Translations under genes and position numbers: made by a program
Shown: piece after piece, positions 44,071 to 53,400 of the stretch
Numbering within the stretch: position 1 is the stretch's first letter
Layout: the number at the start of each line of letters is the position of its first letter
Assembly: GCF_009299505.1 (NCBI RefSeq)
Contig: NZ_WBSM01000001.1
Location: 248,001-312,000 of the forward strand
Origin: Bifidobacterium ramosum
Lineage (GTDB): Bacteria; Actinomycetota; Actinomycetes; Actinomycetales; Bifidobacteriaceae
Direction of reading: 5' to 3'
DNA: 64,000 bases
The notes under the pieces: generated by a model
What the model was told of the DNA's origin: nothing
Databases searched by the model: none
Seen by the model: only the letters and a program-made list of their open reading frames with translations

Positions 44071-45113
44071 ATCAGCCGATGCATGAACGGCCGCTGGTCA
44101 GCGTCATCGTACCGGTGTATAACGTCGAGCGATATCTGGACCAGTGCATGGCCAGCATCACAAGCCAAACGCACGGCCGTCTGGAGATCATCCTCGTCGA
44201 CGACGGGTCCACGGACGACAGCCCGCGCATGTGCGACGCATGGCGCACGAAGGATGCGCGGGTGCGGGTCATCCACCAAGGCAACGGCGGCGTGGCCTCC
44301 GCCCGCAATGCTGGACTGGACGCGGCGACGGGCGACTACATCGCCTTCGCGGATCCGGACGACATCGCCGAACCCGACATGATCGAGACCATGCTGGGAA
44401 CGGCGATGTCGCGGCACTGCCAGATCGTGGCAGGCGGCAACCGCAACATGCGGTATGCCGGGGGAGCCTATCGGGAAACCGGACGGCATGCGATGACCAT
44501 GCCCGCGACGACGGCGCACGGCCAGATCGAACCGTATCTTTTCGAGATGATGCGGCAGTACTCCCTGAACCCGGTGTGGAACAAGCTGTACGAGCGGTCG
44601 TTCATCGAACGCAGCCATGTGCGGTTTGACGAGTCGTTGCATGTCGGCAGCGATCAGGTATTCAATGCGGCGTTGATCGCCATGGCAGATCGCATGGCAT
44701 GCATCCCCGACCTGCTGTACCGCTACGTATCGCGTGAACAGAGCCTCTGCAACAGCCTGAGCCGGGATCGGTTCCGTAATCGCCGAATGGTGCATGAGGA
44801 GATGCTTCGTCTGACGGCCGGATGGGATGACCGTCGGTGCGTCACCGCGCTTGACGGCTCGTTCGTGCATCAGACAGGCGTCATCGTGGGGCGGCTGTTC
44901 GAGCCCGCGAACGTGCGGCTGCGTCGCGGGATGATCGCGGAGATCGCACGGGACGGGACCGTGCATGCCGCCGCGCGACGGTGCCGAAACGCCACGGATC
45001 CGGCAACCGCGTTGGCGGCATGGACGCTGTCGTTCCGCAGCCCTGTCGTGCTGGGGTTATATGGATGGTGCCGATGGACGGCACGACATATGATCGCGTG
45101 GGTGAGATCATGA
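44067..45113 (+). CDS. GT2-family glycosyltransferase
   Basis: This 348-residue GT-A enzyme begins PLVSVIVPVYNVERYLDQC, with the DDG in EIILVDDGSTD and a metal-binding DPDD at about 101-104. It transfers a sugar from a UDP- or dTDP-donor to the growing repeat. The ATG at 44067 follows GAAGGAGG; the frame upstream lies in the previous gene. It is about as long as the next GT2 gene and may be an old duplicate. Confidence 0.88.
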   Translation: MNQPMHERPLVSVIVPVYNVERYLDQCMASITSQTHGRLEIILVDDGSTDDSPRMCDAWRTKDARVRVIHQGNGGVASARNAGLDAATGDYIAFADPDDIAEPDMIETMLGTAMSRHCQIVAGGNRNMRYAGGAYRETGRHAMTMPATTAHGQIEPYLFEMMRQYSLNPVWNKLYERSFIERSHVRFDESLHVGSDQVFNAALIAMADRMACIPDLLYRYVSREQSLCNSLSRDRFRNRRMVHEEMLRLTAGWDDRRCVTALDGSFVHQTGVIVGRLFEPANVRLRRGMIAEIARDGTVHAAARRCRNATDPATALAAWTLSFRSPVVLGLYGWCRWTARHMIAWVRS

Positions 45114-46126
45114 ACGGGAAACCCATGGTCAGCGTGATCATCCCCGTCTATCGTGTTGCGGACTATCTCGACGCATGCGTCGCCAGCGTCGTGGAACAGA
45201 CCTACCGTGAGCTGGAGATCATTCTCGTGGACGACGGATCGGACGACGCCTGCCCTGCGCTCTGCGACGCATGGGCGGCGAAGGACGCTCGTATCCGTGT
45301 CATCCATCAGACCAATCAAGGACTGTCCGCCGCACGTAACGCGGGACTGTCCGTATCGCATGGGCAATACGTCGCATTCGTGGACAGCGACGACATCATC
45401 GAACCAACGATGATCGACGTGCTGATGGACGATATGCGTCGGCATCGGGCGGATGTCGCAGTATGCGGTCTACGTGTGGTTTCGGATGACGGAACGACGA
45501 CGCTGGACGCGCCCCGATACGAGACGTGTCGGTACACCGGTCTGCAGGCCCTGCTCGATCTGCTGTACATCGGCCGACGCATCCCCGACGCGGCATGGGG
45601 GCGGCTGTATCGCCGTGACGTATTGGACCGGGGAACGACCTTGCGTTTCCCGGAAGGGCTGACCAGCGAGGACTACTACGTCAACGCCATCGCCTACTAC
45701 CGGGCGCATGTGGTCTCTATGAACGAGCGGCCGCTCTACCGGTATCGCAGACGCGAACGGTCGATCTGCTCCAGCTTCGTCGGAACGATCGAGAACAAGA
45801 TCACCATCGCCGAACTCACCGGCGAACGGCTGGCCGCGGAAGGGTACAAGGACGCCACGGCGCTCGCTGTGTATCGCACGATGCGCTGCTACGACGTGCT
45901 GTTCACCTACCTGATGGGAGGCGCGTATCCGCGGGAAGTGCGGCGATACTCACAAGCCATCCGCGCGTATTCGCGTGCGGCATATGCCGACGGCCAGGTC
46001 TCCCTGTCGCGCAAGGCGAAGATCTGGATGATCGGGCACATGCCGTACTGCTTCAGATGGTGCGTGCGGGCATGGCGTTGCGTGGGGAGACTGATGAATA
46101 TGCGGGAGGTTTCCGATGGACGATAG
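45110..46126 (+). CDS. GT2-family glycosyltransferase
   Basis: This 338-residue enzyme is similar in plan to the preceding gene: PMVSVIIPVYRVADYLDAC, EIILVDDGSDD and the DXD-type VDSDD. C-terminal residues RYRRRERSICSSF match a segment common in EPS GT2 enzymes. It overlaps the previous stop by four bases and the following degraded ORF by 11. Confidence 0.88.
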   Translation: MNGKPMVSVIIPVYRVADYLDACVASVVEQTYRELEIILVDDGSDDACPALCDAWAAKDARIRVIHQTNQGLSAARNAGLSVSHGQYVAFVDSDDIIEPTMIDVLMDDMRRHRADVAVCGLRVVSDDGTTTLDAPRYETCRYTGLQALLDLLYIGRRIPDAAWGRLYRRDVLDRGTTLRFPEGLTSEDYYVNAIAYYRAHVVSMNERPLYRYRRRERSICSSFVGTIENKITIAELTGERLAAEGYKDATALAVYRTMRCYDVLFTYLMGGAYPREVRRYSQAIRAYSRAAYADGQVSLSRKAKIWMIGHMPYCFRWCVRAWRCVGRLMNMREVSDGR

Positions 46127-46226
46127 ACCAATGCGCATGGTGCGGTGGGGGATACGCGATCCCATGGGCGGCATAGGGCAGTTGCCGTATGGCAGGGGTC
46201 GGGAAGGAGTCAGTGGCCGTGAATAA
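46116..46226 (+). pseudogene. Degraded start of a GT4 glycosyltransferase
   Basis: A 36-residue ORF behind a good GGGAGG site reads DDRPMRMVRWGIRDPMGGI, closely echoing the start of the GT4 gene at 47216 (ADRPIRIMQWGMFGSIGGI). After that the similarity stops and the frame ends on the start of the next gene. It looks like the stump left when a glycosyltransferase gene was deleted or replaced. Confidence 0.5.
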
Positions 46227-47226
46227 GTGTGTCATCATATTGCCGTACTACGGTCGTTTTCCGAACTACTTCCAGCTGTTCCTGAACTCGTGCGGCATGA
46301 ACGCGGACTACGACTGGCTGATCTTCACCGATGACCGGACCCCGTACGTGTACCCCGCCAACGTGACGGTGCATTATGAGTCGTTTGCCGATATGCAGGC
46401 CCGGGTGCGCGGCACGTTCGACTTCGCGCCGGAACTGCCCAATCCGTATAAGCTATGCGATCTGAGACCGATGTACGGCTATCTGTTCCGTGACTATGTG
46501 CATGGATATGAGTTCTGGGGGCATTGCGATTGCGATCTTATCTTCGGCAAACTAGACCATTTCATCACCCGGGATATGCTTGATCGCTACGACAAGCTTT
46601 TCCCGGTCGGCCACCTGGCGCTGTACCGCAACACCGAAGAGAACAACCGTCGGTTCATGCTGCCGTTGGATGGTCGGAACCTGTATCGCGAGGTGCTGGA
46701 ATCGTCCGACGGCTTCACCTTCGACGAAAGCTATCTGTCCACCAACATCAACCGCATCTACCAAACGTACGGTTTCCCGATCTATATGCGGGACCGCTCC
46801 GGTAACGTGTCGTCGCGGAGCACGTCGATACGGCTGACACGATATGACGACGAACTCGACATGTTCCTGACGGAACCGTACTTGCGTGCCGTATACGAGT
46901 GGGACAATGGCACGTTGCGCCGCAGCTTCGTCAGACTGGGCACGTTCGAACGGCAGGAGCTGATGTATCTGCATTTTCAGCGGCGCAGGATGCGCGTCGA
47001 TTGCGACATGAACGCGAGCCGGTTCCAGATACTGCCGAACTCGTTCGAACCGATGCCCGTGGAACGGGTGACCGCGGACAATGTCCGCACCGTGCGATGG
47101 CGGCGTAGGTCCGATGAGGTACGTCACCATATCGCAATGGTCGCGGGAGACGCGCGGTTCTGGTGGAACCGTCTGCGAACGGCGGCTGGTCGTTCATGTC
47201 GGGGAAGGAGGCACGATGACTGCTGA
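46219..47226 (+). CDS. Probable glycosyltransferase (DUF6625-like)
   Basis: This 335-residue protein begins CVIILPYYGRFPNYFQLFLN, like the DUF6625 group found in polysaccharide clusters. HCDCDLIFGKL holds a DXD-type metal/nucleotide site. I chose the GTG at 46219, nine bases after AAGGAG; a GTG two codons earlier is too close and ATG 46189 lacks a site. Activity on EPS is inferred from context and the DXD. Confidence 0.72.
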   Translation: MNKCVIILPYYGRFPNYFQLFLNSCGMNADYDWLIFTDDRTPYVYPANVTVHYESFADMQARVRGTFDFAPELPNPYKLCDLRPMYGYLFRDYVHGYEFWGHCDCDLIFGKLDHFITRDMLDRYDKLFPVGHLALYRNTEENNRRFMLPLDGRNLYREVLESSDGFTFDESYLSTNINRIYQTYGFPIYMRDRSGNVSSRSTSIRLTRYDDELDMFLTEPYLRAVYEWDNGTLRRSFVRLGTFERQELMYLHFQRRRMRVDCDMNASRFQILPNSFEPMPVERVTADNVRTVRWRRRSDEVRHHIAMVAGDARFWWNRLRTAAGRSCRGRRHDDC

Positions 47227-48367
47227 CAGGCCGATTCGCATCATGCAGTGGGGTATGTTCGGTTCCATCGGCGGCATTGAGCGATTCATGATGGATCTTT
47301 ACCGCAACATGGACCGCGACCTGGTGCAATTCGATTTTCTCGCGGCTCATGATGCGCCGAAACTGGCCTTCGAAGAGGAGATTGCCGACTATGGGGGTCG
47401 GATCTTCCGGGTGCAGTACTCGCAGTCGGAATCGGCGTATCAGGCAAGGCATTCATTGCTGAGGGTGTATCACGAGCATCCGGACATCATCGGAGTGCAT
47501 GTGCATGCCTGTTTCCCCTATGCCTATCCGCTGGTGGTCGCTCGGGCGTGCGGTATTCGGCTGCGGATACTGCATGCGCACGGTGCCTTCGCCGCACAGT
47601 CCGGGCAGGATATGCGCAGCAGGGTCGCCGCCATGGTGCGTGATCGTTTGGTCCGTGGGCAGATCGATCGGTATCCTTCGCGGTATTGCGCCTGCTCCGA
47701 TACGGCTGCGGCGTTCATGTTTCCGGACAAGCCATATGTTTGGGTGAAGAACGGCATCGATACCGCGCGTTTTCGATTCGACAACGCCGTTCGTCAATCC
47801 GTTCGGCACCGGTATGCGATCGATGAGGATACGGATGTTCTGGGTTTCTGCGGGTACCTGACCGATGCGAAGCGACCGTTGTTCGCCTTGGAAGCGTTTG
47901 CGCGGTACCGGTCCATGAGACCGAAGAGCAGGATGATGGTGATCGGGAACGGTTCCGTGTCGGGAATGAAAAGTCGTATGGCCGCTTTGGGATTACCCGA
48001 TGACGCCGTGCTGTTCATGGGCGGTGACCGATCGGACGTCAACCAGTTGTATCAGGCGATGGACGGGTTCATAGTGCCGTCCAAGCATGAGGCGTTTCCC
48101 ACGGTGTTGGTGGAGGCGCAGTGTGCCGGCTTGCCGTGTGTGGCGTCGCGTGAGGCGGTGACGGGTCAGGCGACGGTCACCGATCTGTTGCGGTTCTGTT
48201 CGCTGTCCGATGACGCGCGGACGTGGGCGCGCGTGTTGCGTGAGGGTGTCGCCCGGCGGGTGGATCGTGCGTCGTATGCGTCGCGTGTGGCCGCGGCGGG
48301 GTTCGACATGCGTGCCACCGCGGCGATGCTGCAGCGCATCTACCTGACCGAAGGAGGCAGATCATGA
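47216..48367 (+). CDS. GT4-family glycosyltransferase, first of a pair
   Basis: This 383-residue EpsF-like GT-B enzyme opens with IMQWGMFGSIGGIERFMMDL; HAHG marks the acceptor side and EAFPTVLVE is the EX7E. The last 87 residues are identical to those of the next gene because of a perfect 267-bp repeat. Codon use before the repeat is less GC-biased than in neighbours. It follows AAGGAGG and overlaps the previous gene by 11 bases. Confidence 0.88.
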   Translation: MTADRPIRIMQWGMFGSIGGIERFMMDLYRNMDRDLVQFDFLAAHDAPKLAFEEEIADYGGRIFRVQYSQSESAYQARHSLLRVYHEHPDIIGVHVHACFPYAYPLVVARACGIRLRILHAHGAFAAQSGQDMRSRVAAMVRDRLVRGQIDRYPSRYCACSDTAAAFMFPDKPYVWVKNGIDTARFRFDNAVRQSVRHRYAIDEDTDVLGFCGYLTDAKRPLFALEAFARYRSMRPKSRMMVIGNGSVSGMKSRMAALGLPDDAVLFMGGDRSDVNQLYQAMDGFIVPSKHEAFPTVLVEAQCAGLPCVASREAVTGQATVTDLLRFCSLSDDARTWARVLREGVARRVDRASYASRVAAAGFDMRATAAMLQRIYLTEGGRS

Positions 48368-48370
48368 ACG
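48104..48370. repeat. 267-bp perfect direct repeat, copy 1
   Basis: Bases 48104-48370 equal 49234-49500 exactly; bases before diverge sharply. Each copy holds the last part of a GT4 gene, the AAGGAGG site and the start codon of the next gene. The spacing is 1130 bp. Confidence 0.95.
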
Positions 48371-49497
48371 GTGACGGACGGATGCATATCCTCCAGCAGG
48401 GGATGACATGGGTGCGCGGCGGCGTCGAACGGTTCATCATGAACCTGTATCGGCAGATCGACCGCGATCTGGTGCAATTCGACTTTCTGATCCCCTACGA
48501 CATGCCGCCCATGGCGTACGAGGAGGAAGCGCGCGATCTGGGAGGGCGGGTATTCCGCTCCATCTACCCGTTTCGTCGCTCTCCATGGCGTGCCGAGACG
48601 GAGCTGCGGCGGCTGTTCGCCGAGCATCCGGAGATCGGCGGCGTGCATATGAACGTCTGCTTCCCCTACGTGTATCCGCTGGCGGCAGCCGCAAGGAGCG
48701 GCGTGAACCTGCGCATCCTGCATTCGCATGAGGGCGACGGTCTCCTTGTGGATCAGCATCAAGGATGGCGTGCCCGATTAATCGATCGACAGGTGCACCG
48801 GTATCCGACCAGATACTTCGTCTGTTCGGACAATGCGGCGTACCTGTTCCCGGACGAACCGTATACGTGGGTGAAGAACGGCATCGACACCGGTCTCTTC
48901 CGCTTCGACGATGCGACGCGGCATATGGTCCGTGCACGGCTCGGCATACCGGACAACGCGCATGTCATCGGGTTCTGCGGGCATCTGAACAGCCGCAAGA
49001 ACCCGCTCTTCGCCCTGGACGTGTTCGCCGCTTACCGCCGTATGGAACCGGGAAGCGTGTTCATCGTCACCGGGCAGGGAGATCTGGAAGACGAGCTGCG
49101 TCGTGGCATAGCGGCGCGGGGACTGCCCGATGGCGCTGTGCTGATGCTCGGCGGAGGGCGGGCCGACATGCATGAGCTGTATCAGGCGATGGACGGGTTC
49201 GTGTTGCCGTCCACGCTCGAGGGCCTGCCGTTCGTGTTGGTGGAGGCGCAGTGTGCCGGCTTGCCGTGTGTGGCGTCGCGTGAGGCGGTGACGGGTCAGG
49301 CGACGGTCACCGATCTGTTGCGGTTCTGTTCGCTGTCCGATGACGCGCGGACGTGGGCGCGCGTGTTGCGTGAGGGTGTCGCCCGGCGGGTGGATCGTGC
49401 GTCGTATGCGTCGCGTGTGGCCGCGGCGGGGTTCGACATGCGTGCCACCGCGGCGATGCTGCAGCGCATCTACCTGACCGAAGGAGGCAGATCATGA
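48364..49497 (+). CDS. GT4-family glycosyltransferase, second of a pair
   Basis: This 377-residue enzyme is related to the first throughout (QQGMTWVRGGVERFIMNLYR, HSHEG, EX7E in EGLPFVLVE) but clearly diverged in the N-terminal two thirds, while its end is identical. Different acceptor halves on one donor half suggest the same donor sugar with different acceptors. It is coupled by ATGA to its neighbours. Confidence 0.88.
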   Translation: MNGDGRMHILQQGMTWVRGGVERFIMNLYRQIDRDLVQFDFLIPYDMPPMAYEEEARDLGGRVFRSIYPFRRSPWRAETELRRLFAEHPEIGGVHMNVCFPYVYPLAAAARSGVNLRILHSHEGDGLLVDQHQGWRARLIDRQVHRYPTRYFVCSDNAAYLFPDEPYTWVKNGIDTGLFRFDDATRHMVRARLGIPDNAHVIGFCGHLNSRKNPLFALDVFAAYRRMEPGSVFIVTGQGDLEDELRRGIAARGLPDGAVLMLGGGRADMHELYQAMDGFVLPSTLEGLPFVLVEAQCAGLPCVASREAVTGQATVTDLLRFCSLSDDARTWARVLREGVARRVDRASYASRVAAAGFDMRATAAMLQRIYLTEGGRS

Positions 49498-49500
49498 ACG
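49234..49500. repeat. 267-bp perfect direct repeat, copy 2
   Basis: Identical to 48104-48370. Recombination between the copies would remove 1130 bp and leave one intact hybrid gene in frame with the same downstream start. Confidence 0.95.
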
Positions 49501-51041
49501 AACGGGGTGACGAACGCCGTCGCCTGGTGGTCAGCATGACGGCGACGATCATCGCGTTCCTTGTGCAGCTCGGCGTGAATTTCCTGCTCACGCCATATAT
49601 CATCGCCACACTCGGTGCGGAGGCCTACGGCTTCATTCCATTGGTGAACAACCTCATCGGCTACGCCGGCATCCTCACCAGCGCGTTGAACGCGATGGCC
49701 GGACGGTTCATCGGCGTCGCCTACAACCGCGGCGACTATGCGAAGGCCAACGAGTACTTCAGTTCGGTGATGATCGCCGACATGGTGCTTGCCGTCGCAT
49801 TCGCCGTGCCGTATGCGCTGGTCGTCATGTTCCCGCAGGCCGTGATGAACATTCCGACGAACCTGGTGGAGGACGTGCGCATGACGTTCCTGTTCTGCGC
49901 CATCGGCACGGAATTCTCACTGGTCACATCCGTGTACGGCGGCGTGTACTACGTCAGCGACCGGCTCGACCGCAACGCGGTGCGCAACATCGAAGGCAAC
50001 GTGCTGCGCGTCGGCGTGCTGTTGCTGCTGTTCTGCCTGTGGAGGCCGATGCTCTGCTTCGTCGCCGCGTCCATGCTGGCGCTCAACCTGTATCGGTGCG
50101 CGGCCGATATGTACTATACGCGCAAACTGACGCCGCAGCTGGCGGCCCGACGGTCGTCGTTCCGCATGCGCGCGGTCCGTGAACTGGTGAGCTCCGGCAT
50201 ATGGAATTCGGTCGACTCGGCGAGCTACACGCTGCTGATCGCGTTGGATATCTTTCTGGCCAACCGTTTTCTGGGCGCGCTGGTGGCCGGTCAGTACTCC
50301 ATCGCCAAGACCATGCCGCAGTTCCTGACGAATGTGGCCTCGATGCTCTCGTCGGTGTTCGCACCGCGCGTGCTTCGTCTGTATGCCCAGGACCGGCAGG
50401 ACGACATGAGCCGTTCGCTGGGCCGTGCCATTCGGTTCATGGGATTGGTGCTGTCGCTGCCCTGCGGGTTCCTCATCGTGTATGGCACGGACTTCTTTCG
50501 CCTCTGGGCCCCCGGCGAGGATGCCGGATGGCTGCAGTCGATGGGCGTGGTCTCCCTGCTTGCCATGCTGCTTGGCAGCTGCGGCCGCCCTATCAGCAAC
50601 GTGTATACGGCGATGAACAAGGTGAAGGTGCCGTCGCTGATGTTCCTGGTGTGCGGCGTGCTCAACATCGTGTTGGTGATCCCGATGCTGATGTGGACCG
50701 ATTGGGGTGTCTGGCCGATCATCGTCGTGGCCGCCGTGCTCGATACGGCCAAGAACCTGGTGGCGTTGCCGCTGTATGCGTCGTGGTGCATGGGCATACC
50801 GGCGGGGAGCGTGTTCTCCGCCGAGGCGCGGGGACTGGCCGCATTGCCCGTCATGCTGGCGGTGACGGCGCTGTGCCATGTCCTCGTTCCCGCGCGCAGT
50901 TGGACCGTGCTGACGGCGACGGCGTTGGGCTGTGCGGCGATGGCATGCGTGCCGTGCGCGTTCGTGGTGCTGCATCGCGAGGAACGTATGGAGATGTGGG
51001 ATGTGGTGCGCGGGTTCGTACGACCCGTGGCGAGACGATGA
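49494..51041 (+). CDS. Wzx-type polysaccharide flippase
   Basis: This 515-residue membrane protein has about 12-14 segments of the MATE/polysaccharide-transporter superfamily, with TPYIIATLGAEAYGFIPLVNN typical of EPS flippases. It should turn the lipid-linked repeat unit to the outer face, where the polymerase and the Wzz-like protein act. Its start codon and AAGGAGG site sit inside repeat copy 2. Confidence 0.9.
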   Translation: MNERGDERRRLVVSMTATIIAFLVQLGVNFLLTPYIIATLGAEAYGFIPLVNNLIGYAGILTSALNAMAGRFIGVAYNRGDYAKANEYFSSVMIADMVLAVAFAVPYALVVMFPQAVMNIPTNLVEDVRMTFLFCAIGTEFSLVTSVYGGVYYVSDRLDRNAVRNIEGNVLRVGVLLLLFCLWRPMLCFVAASMLALNLYRCAADMYYTRKLTPQLAARRSSFRMRAVRELVSSGIWNSVDSASYTLLIALDIFLANRFLGALVAGQYSIAKTMPQFLTNVASMLSSVFAPRVLRLYAQDRQDDMSRSLGRAIRFMGLVLSLPCGFLIVYGTDFFRLWAPGEDAGWLQSMGVVSLLAMLLGSCGRPISNVYTAMNKVKVPSLMFLVCGVLNIVLVIPMLMWTDWGVWPIIVVAAVLDTAKNLVALPLYASWCMGIPAGSVFSAEARGLAALPVMLAVTALCHVLVPARSWTVLTATALGCAAMACVPCAFVVLHREERMEMWDVVRGFVRPVARR

Positions 51042-51057
51042 TGGGCGGTGAACGACA

Positions 51058-52233
51058 ATGAGAAAACGTATTGCGGTATGTGGCTGTCACCATATGCGAG
51101 GCGGCACCGAAATGGCGATGTTCAGAATGATGTCGTTATTATGCCGGCAAGGATGCGATGTGGTGTTCGTGACACGGGCGAACATCAAGGTGATGAGGGA
51201 TCTGCTACCCAAAGGCGTGACGGTGGCATATGTCAGCGCCGACAGCGTATTGAGCCGTTTCCTTGGCACATTGCCGATGGAGGGGGATCATCCGGAATGG
51301 TGGATGCGTTTGGTCCGCAAGACGCTGTATCTGCTCAGCGGCAAACGGAACCATCTGGCGTTCGCATACGCCGGCCGGCATCTGACCGGGCTTCCCGCGG
51401 GTTCGTTTGATGCCGTGCTGGATTTCGAAGGATATAACCATATCAACACCGTTATCGGCGGACGTATCGGTGCACCGGTTCATGCCACATGGGTGCACAA
51501 TGAGGATGTGGATCTGAAGGACACGTATCGGTGTCTGGCAAGATGCTATGACCGTATTTTCTGTGTGTCGGATACGGCATTGGAAGCATTTGTCCGACAG
51601 TATCCCCGACTTGCCGACCGGGCCCGCGTGCTGCACAATCCCGTTGACGTTGATCGGGTCCGACGTAAGGCGATGCTTGCCGTGACGCCGCCGTCAACGC
51701 AGATGAGCGCCGCGGCATTGCGAATCGTGACCGTCTGCAGGCTGGCGTCGGAGAAAAATCTTGCGTTGAGCGTGCGCATCGCCGCCATGTTGCGTGATCG
51801 CGGGCTGCCGTTCCTGTGGGAGGTGTATGGCGAAGGGGCGAGTCGTGACGAACTGCAGACCTTGATTGACGAACTTGGACTCAACGAACGATTCCTATTG
51901 CGCGGGGAGGTGAGCAACCCGTATCCATATATGAAACAAGCCGACGTGTACGTGCAGACTTCGCGGCATGAAGGATTCGGCTTGACGGTGCAGGAGGCCA
52001 AGATCCTGGGAATTCCTGCGGTCGTCACCGATATTCCGGCATTCCGCGAACAGATCGTCGATGGGCAGACGGGATTCATTCGCGCCGCCGATGCGGAGTC
52101 GTTTGCCGATGCGATCATCCGTCTGGCCGATCATCCCGAGGAGCGGCAACGCATAACGAACAATCTCGCGGCATTGGACTGGACGGACGCGCAGGATGAA
52201 TCGCCGCTGTTCGAATTGCTGGGATTGCGTTGA
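51058..52233 (+). CDS. GT4-family glycosyltransferase
   Basis: This 391-residue GT-B enzyme begins IAVCGCHHMRGGTEMAMFRM, with VHNEDVDLKDTY in the acceptor half, TVCRLASEKNLALSVRIAA at the donor domain and EX7E in EGFGLTVQE. It starts 16 bp after the flippase with a weak site. Third positions are AT-richer than in the early EPS genes, suggesting separate acquisition. It is the last plus-strand gene of the cluster. Confidence 0.87.
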   Translation: MRKRIAVCGCHHMRGGTEMAMFRMMSLLCRQGCDVVFVTRANIKVMRDLLPKGVTVAYVSADSVLSRFLGTLPMEGDHPEWWMRLVRKTLYLLSGKRNHLAFAYAGRHLTGLPAGSFDAVLDFEGYNHINTVIGGRIGAPVHATWVHNEDVDLKDTYRCLARCYDRIFCVSDTALEAFVRQYPRLADRARVLHNPVDVDRVRRKAMLAVTPPSTQMSAAALRIVTVCRLASEKNLALSVRIAAMLRDRGLPFLWEVYGEGASRDELQTLIDELGLNERFLLRGEVSNPYPYMKQADVYVQTSRHEGFGLTVQEAKILGIPAVVTDIPAFREQIVDGQTGFIRAADAESFADAIIRLADHPEERQRITNNLAALDWTDAQDESPLFELLGLR

Positions 52234-52246
52234 ACCATGACTTGTC

Positions 52247-53293
52247 CTAGCGGCGGACCATGCGCTCGATGAATGCGACCATCGGCGACAGTCCCCGACG
52301 TATCAGCTGCCAGCGTAGACGTGTGCCCGGAGGCAGTCGGGACGGATCGATATGTTCGGCGCATGACTGCGCCAGTGAGGCGACGTATCGGGCTTGCGTC
52401 ATGCAGTCGTCATCGTGGCGGCATAGACGGTGGTCTTTCAACAGGGTGTAGTGGCATGCGATGAGGATCTCAAAGTAATGGCATCGGATATCCATGACAT
52501 CGTTGTCCGGCAGACCGAGATCATCGACCGTTCTGAGTATTCTTGCGCAATTCAGGATGGAGCCCTGTGTGATGGCCGGATTGCTGCCGTTCATGGTGGA
52601 ACCGGGCCGTATGCGGTATTCGTAGACGGGAGCGGGCAGGTATACCAGCCGCGAGCCGTTGGCCATGGCCCGATAGGTGGTGGCGGAGTCTTCCATGACC
52701 TGACCTTCGGGAAACCGTATGCGCTTCGGGCCGTTATACAGTGCGCTTCGGACCGCGTACGCCCATGGAAACGACTCCAGCTGGTTGGTGAGTATCAGGG
52801 CAAGGGCCTGCTCCCTGGTCAGCGTGACGATGGTGTCGTACCGGTTGTGCGGCGCGTGCCGGACGATCGGATGACCGTTCTCGTCGATATGGCTGAACCG
52901 AATCGTGGCCATGTCGGCGCCGTGGTCATCCATGCCGTGCACCAATGTCGCTACGTACCTGCGGTCTGGGACGTCGTCCGCGTCCACGAAACAGATGTAC
53001 TCGCCCTGCGCGTGGTCGAGACCCACGTTGCGTGCCGCGCCCTGCCCATGGTTGGCTTGATGGATCACCTGTATACGGTCGTCTTGTGCGGCGTATGCGT
53101 CGCAGATCGCCGCCGATCCGTCCGTCGATCCGTCGTCGATCAGGATGATCTCCAACGTCCGGTAGGTCTGATCGATCAAGGCGTCCAGGCACTCCGACAG
53201 ATACGGTCTGACGTTATACACCGGCACGATCACGCTGACGAGAACGGGTTGTTCGGGTTGCGTTGATGCTGCGTCCGGCGTGATATGTTCCAT
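52247..53293 (-). CDS. GT2-family glycosyltransferase (convergent)
   Basis: This 348-residue enzyme has VSVIVPVYNVRPYLSEC, LIDDGSTDGSAAICD and a DXD-type VDADDVP. It is convergent with the EPS operon, only 13 bp from its end. No ribosome binding site is seen; TAGATT ends seven bases before the ATG at 53293, so the mRNA may be leaderless. It is transcribed separately, so its sugar could be an optional addition. Confidence 0.85.
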   Translation of the reverse strand: MEHITPDAASTQPEQPVLVSVIVPVYNVRPYLSECLDALIDQTYRTLEIILIDDGSTDGSAAICDAYAAQDDRIQVIHQANHGQGAARNVGLDHAQGEYICFVDADDVPDRRYVATLVHGMDDHGADMATIRFSHIDENGHPIVRHAPHNRYDTIVTLTREQALALILTNQLESFPWAYAVRSALYNGPKRIRFPEGQVMEDSATTYRAMANGSRLVYLPAPVYEYRIRPGSTMNGSNPAITQGSILNCARILRTVDDLGLPDNDVMDIRCHYFEILIACHYTLLKDHRLCRHDDDCMTQARYVASLAQSCAEHIDPSRLPPGTRLRWQLIRRGLSPMVAFIERMVRR

Positions 53294-53400
53294 GTCACGG
53301 AATCTATGACGATACAGGTATTTCGTAGGGTGCCCCCCGAACCGGCGGTATCCGGATCCAATCATGGACCATGCGGACTGCGGTCGTGCGTGGCGTGCCG

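Noticed and set aside
52926-53192. Alternative-frame ORFs inside the GT2 gene
   Set aside because: They are Arg/Gly-rich shadows of the glycosyltransferase frame, which carries the family motifs.
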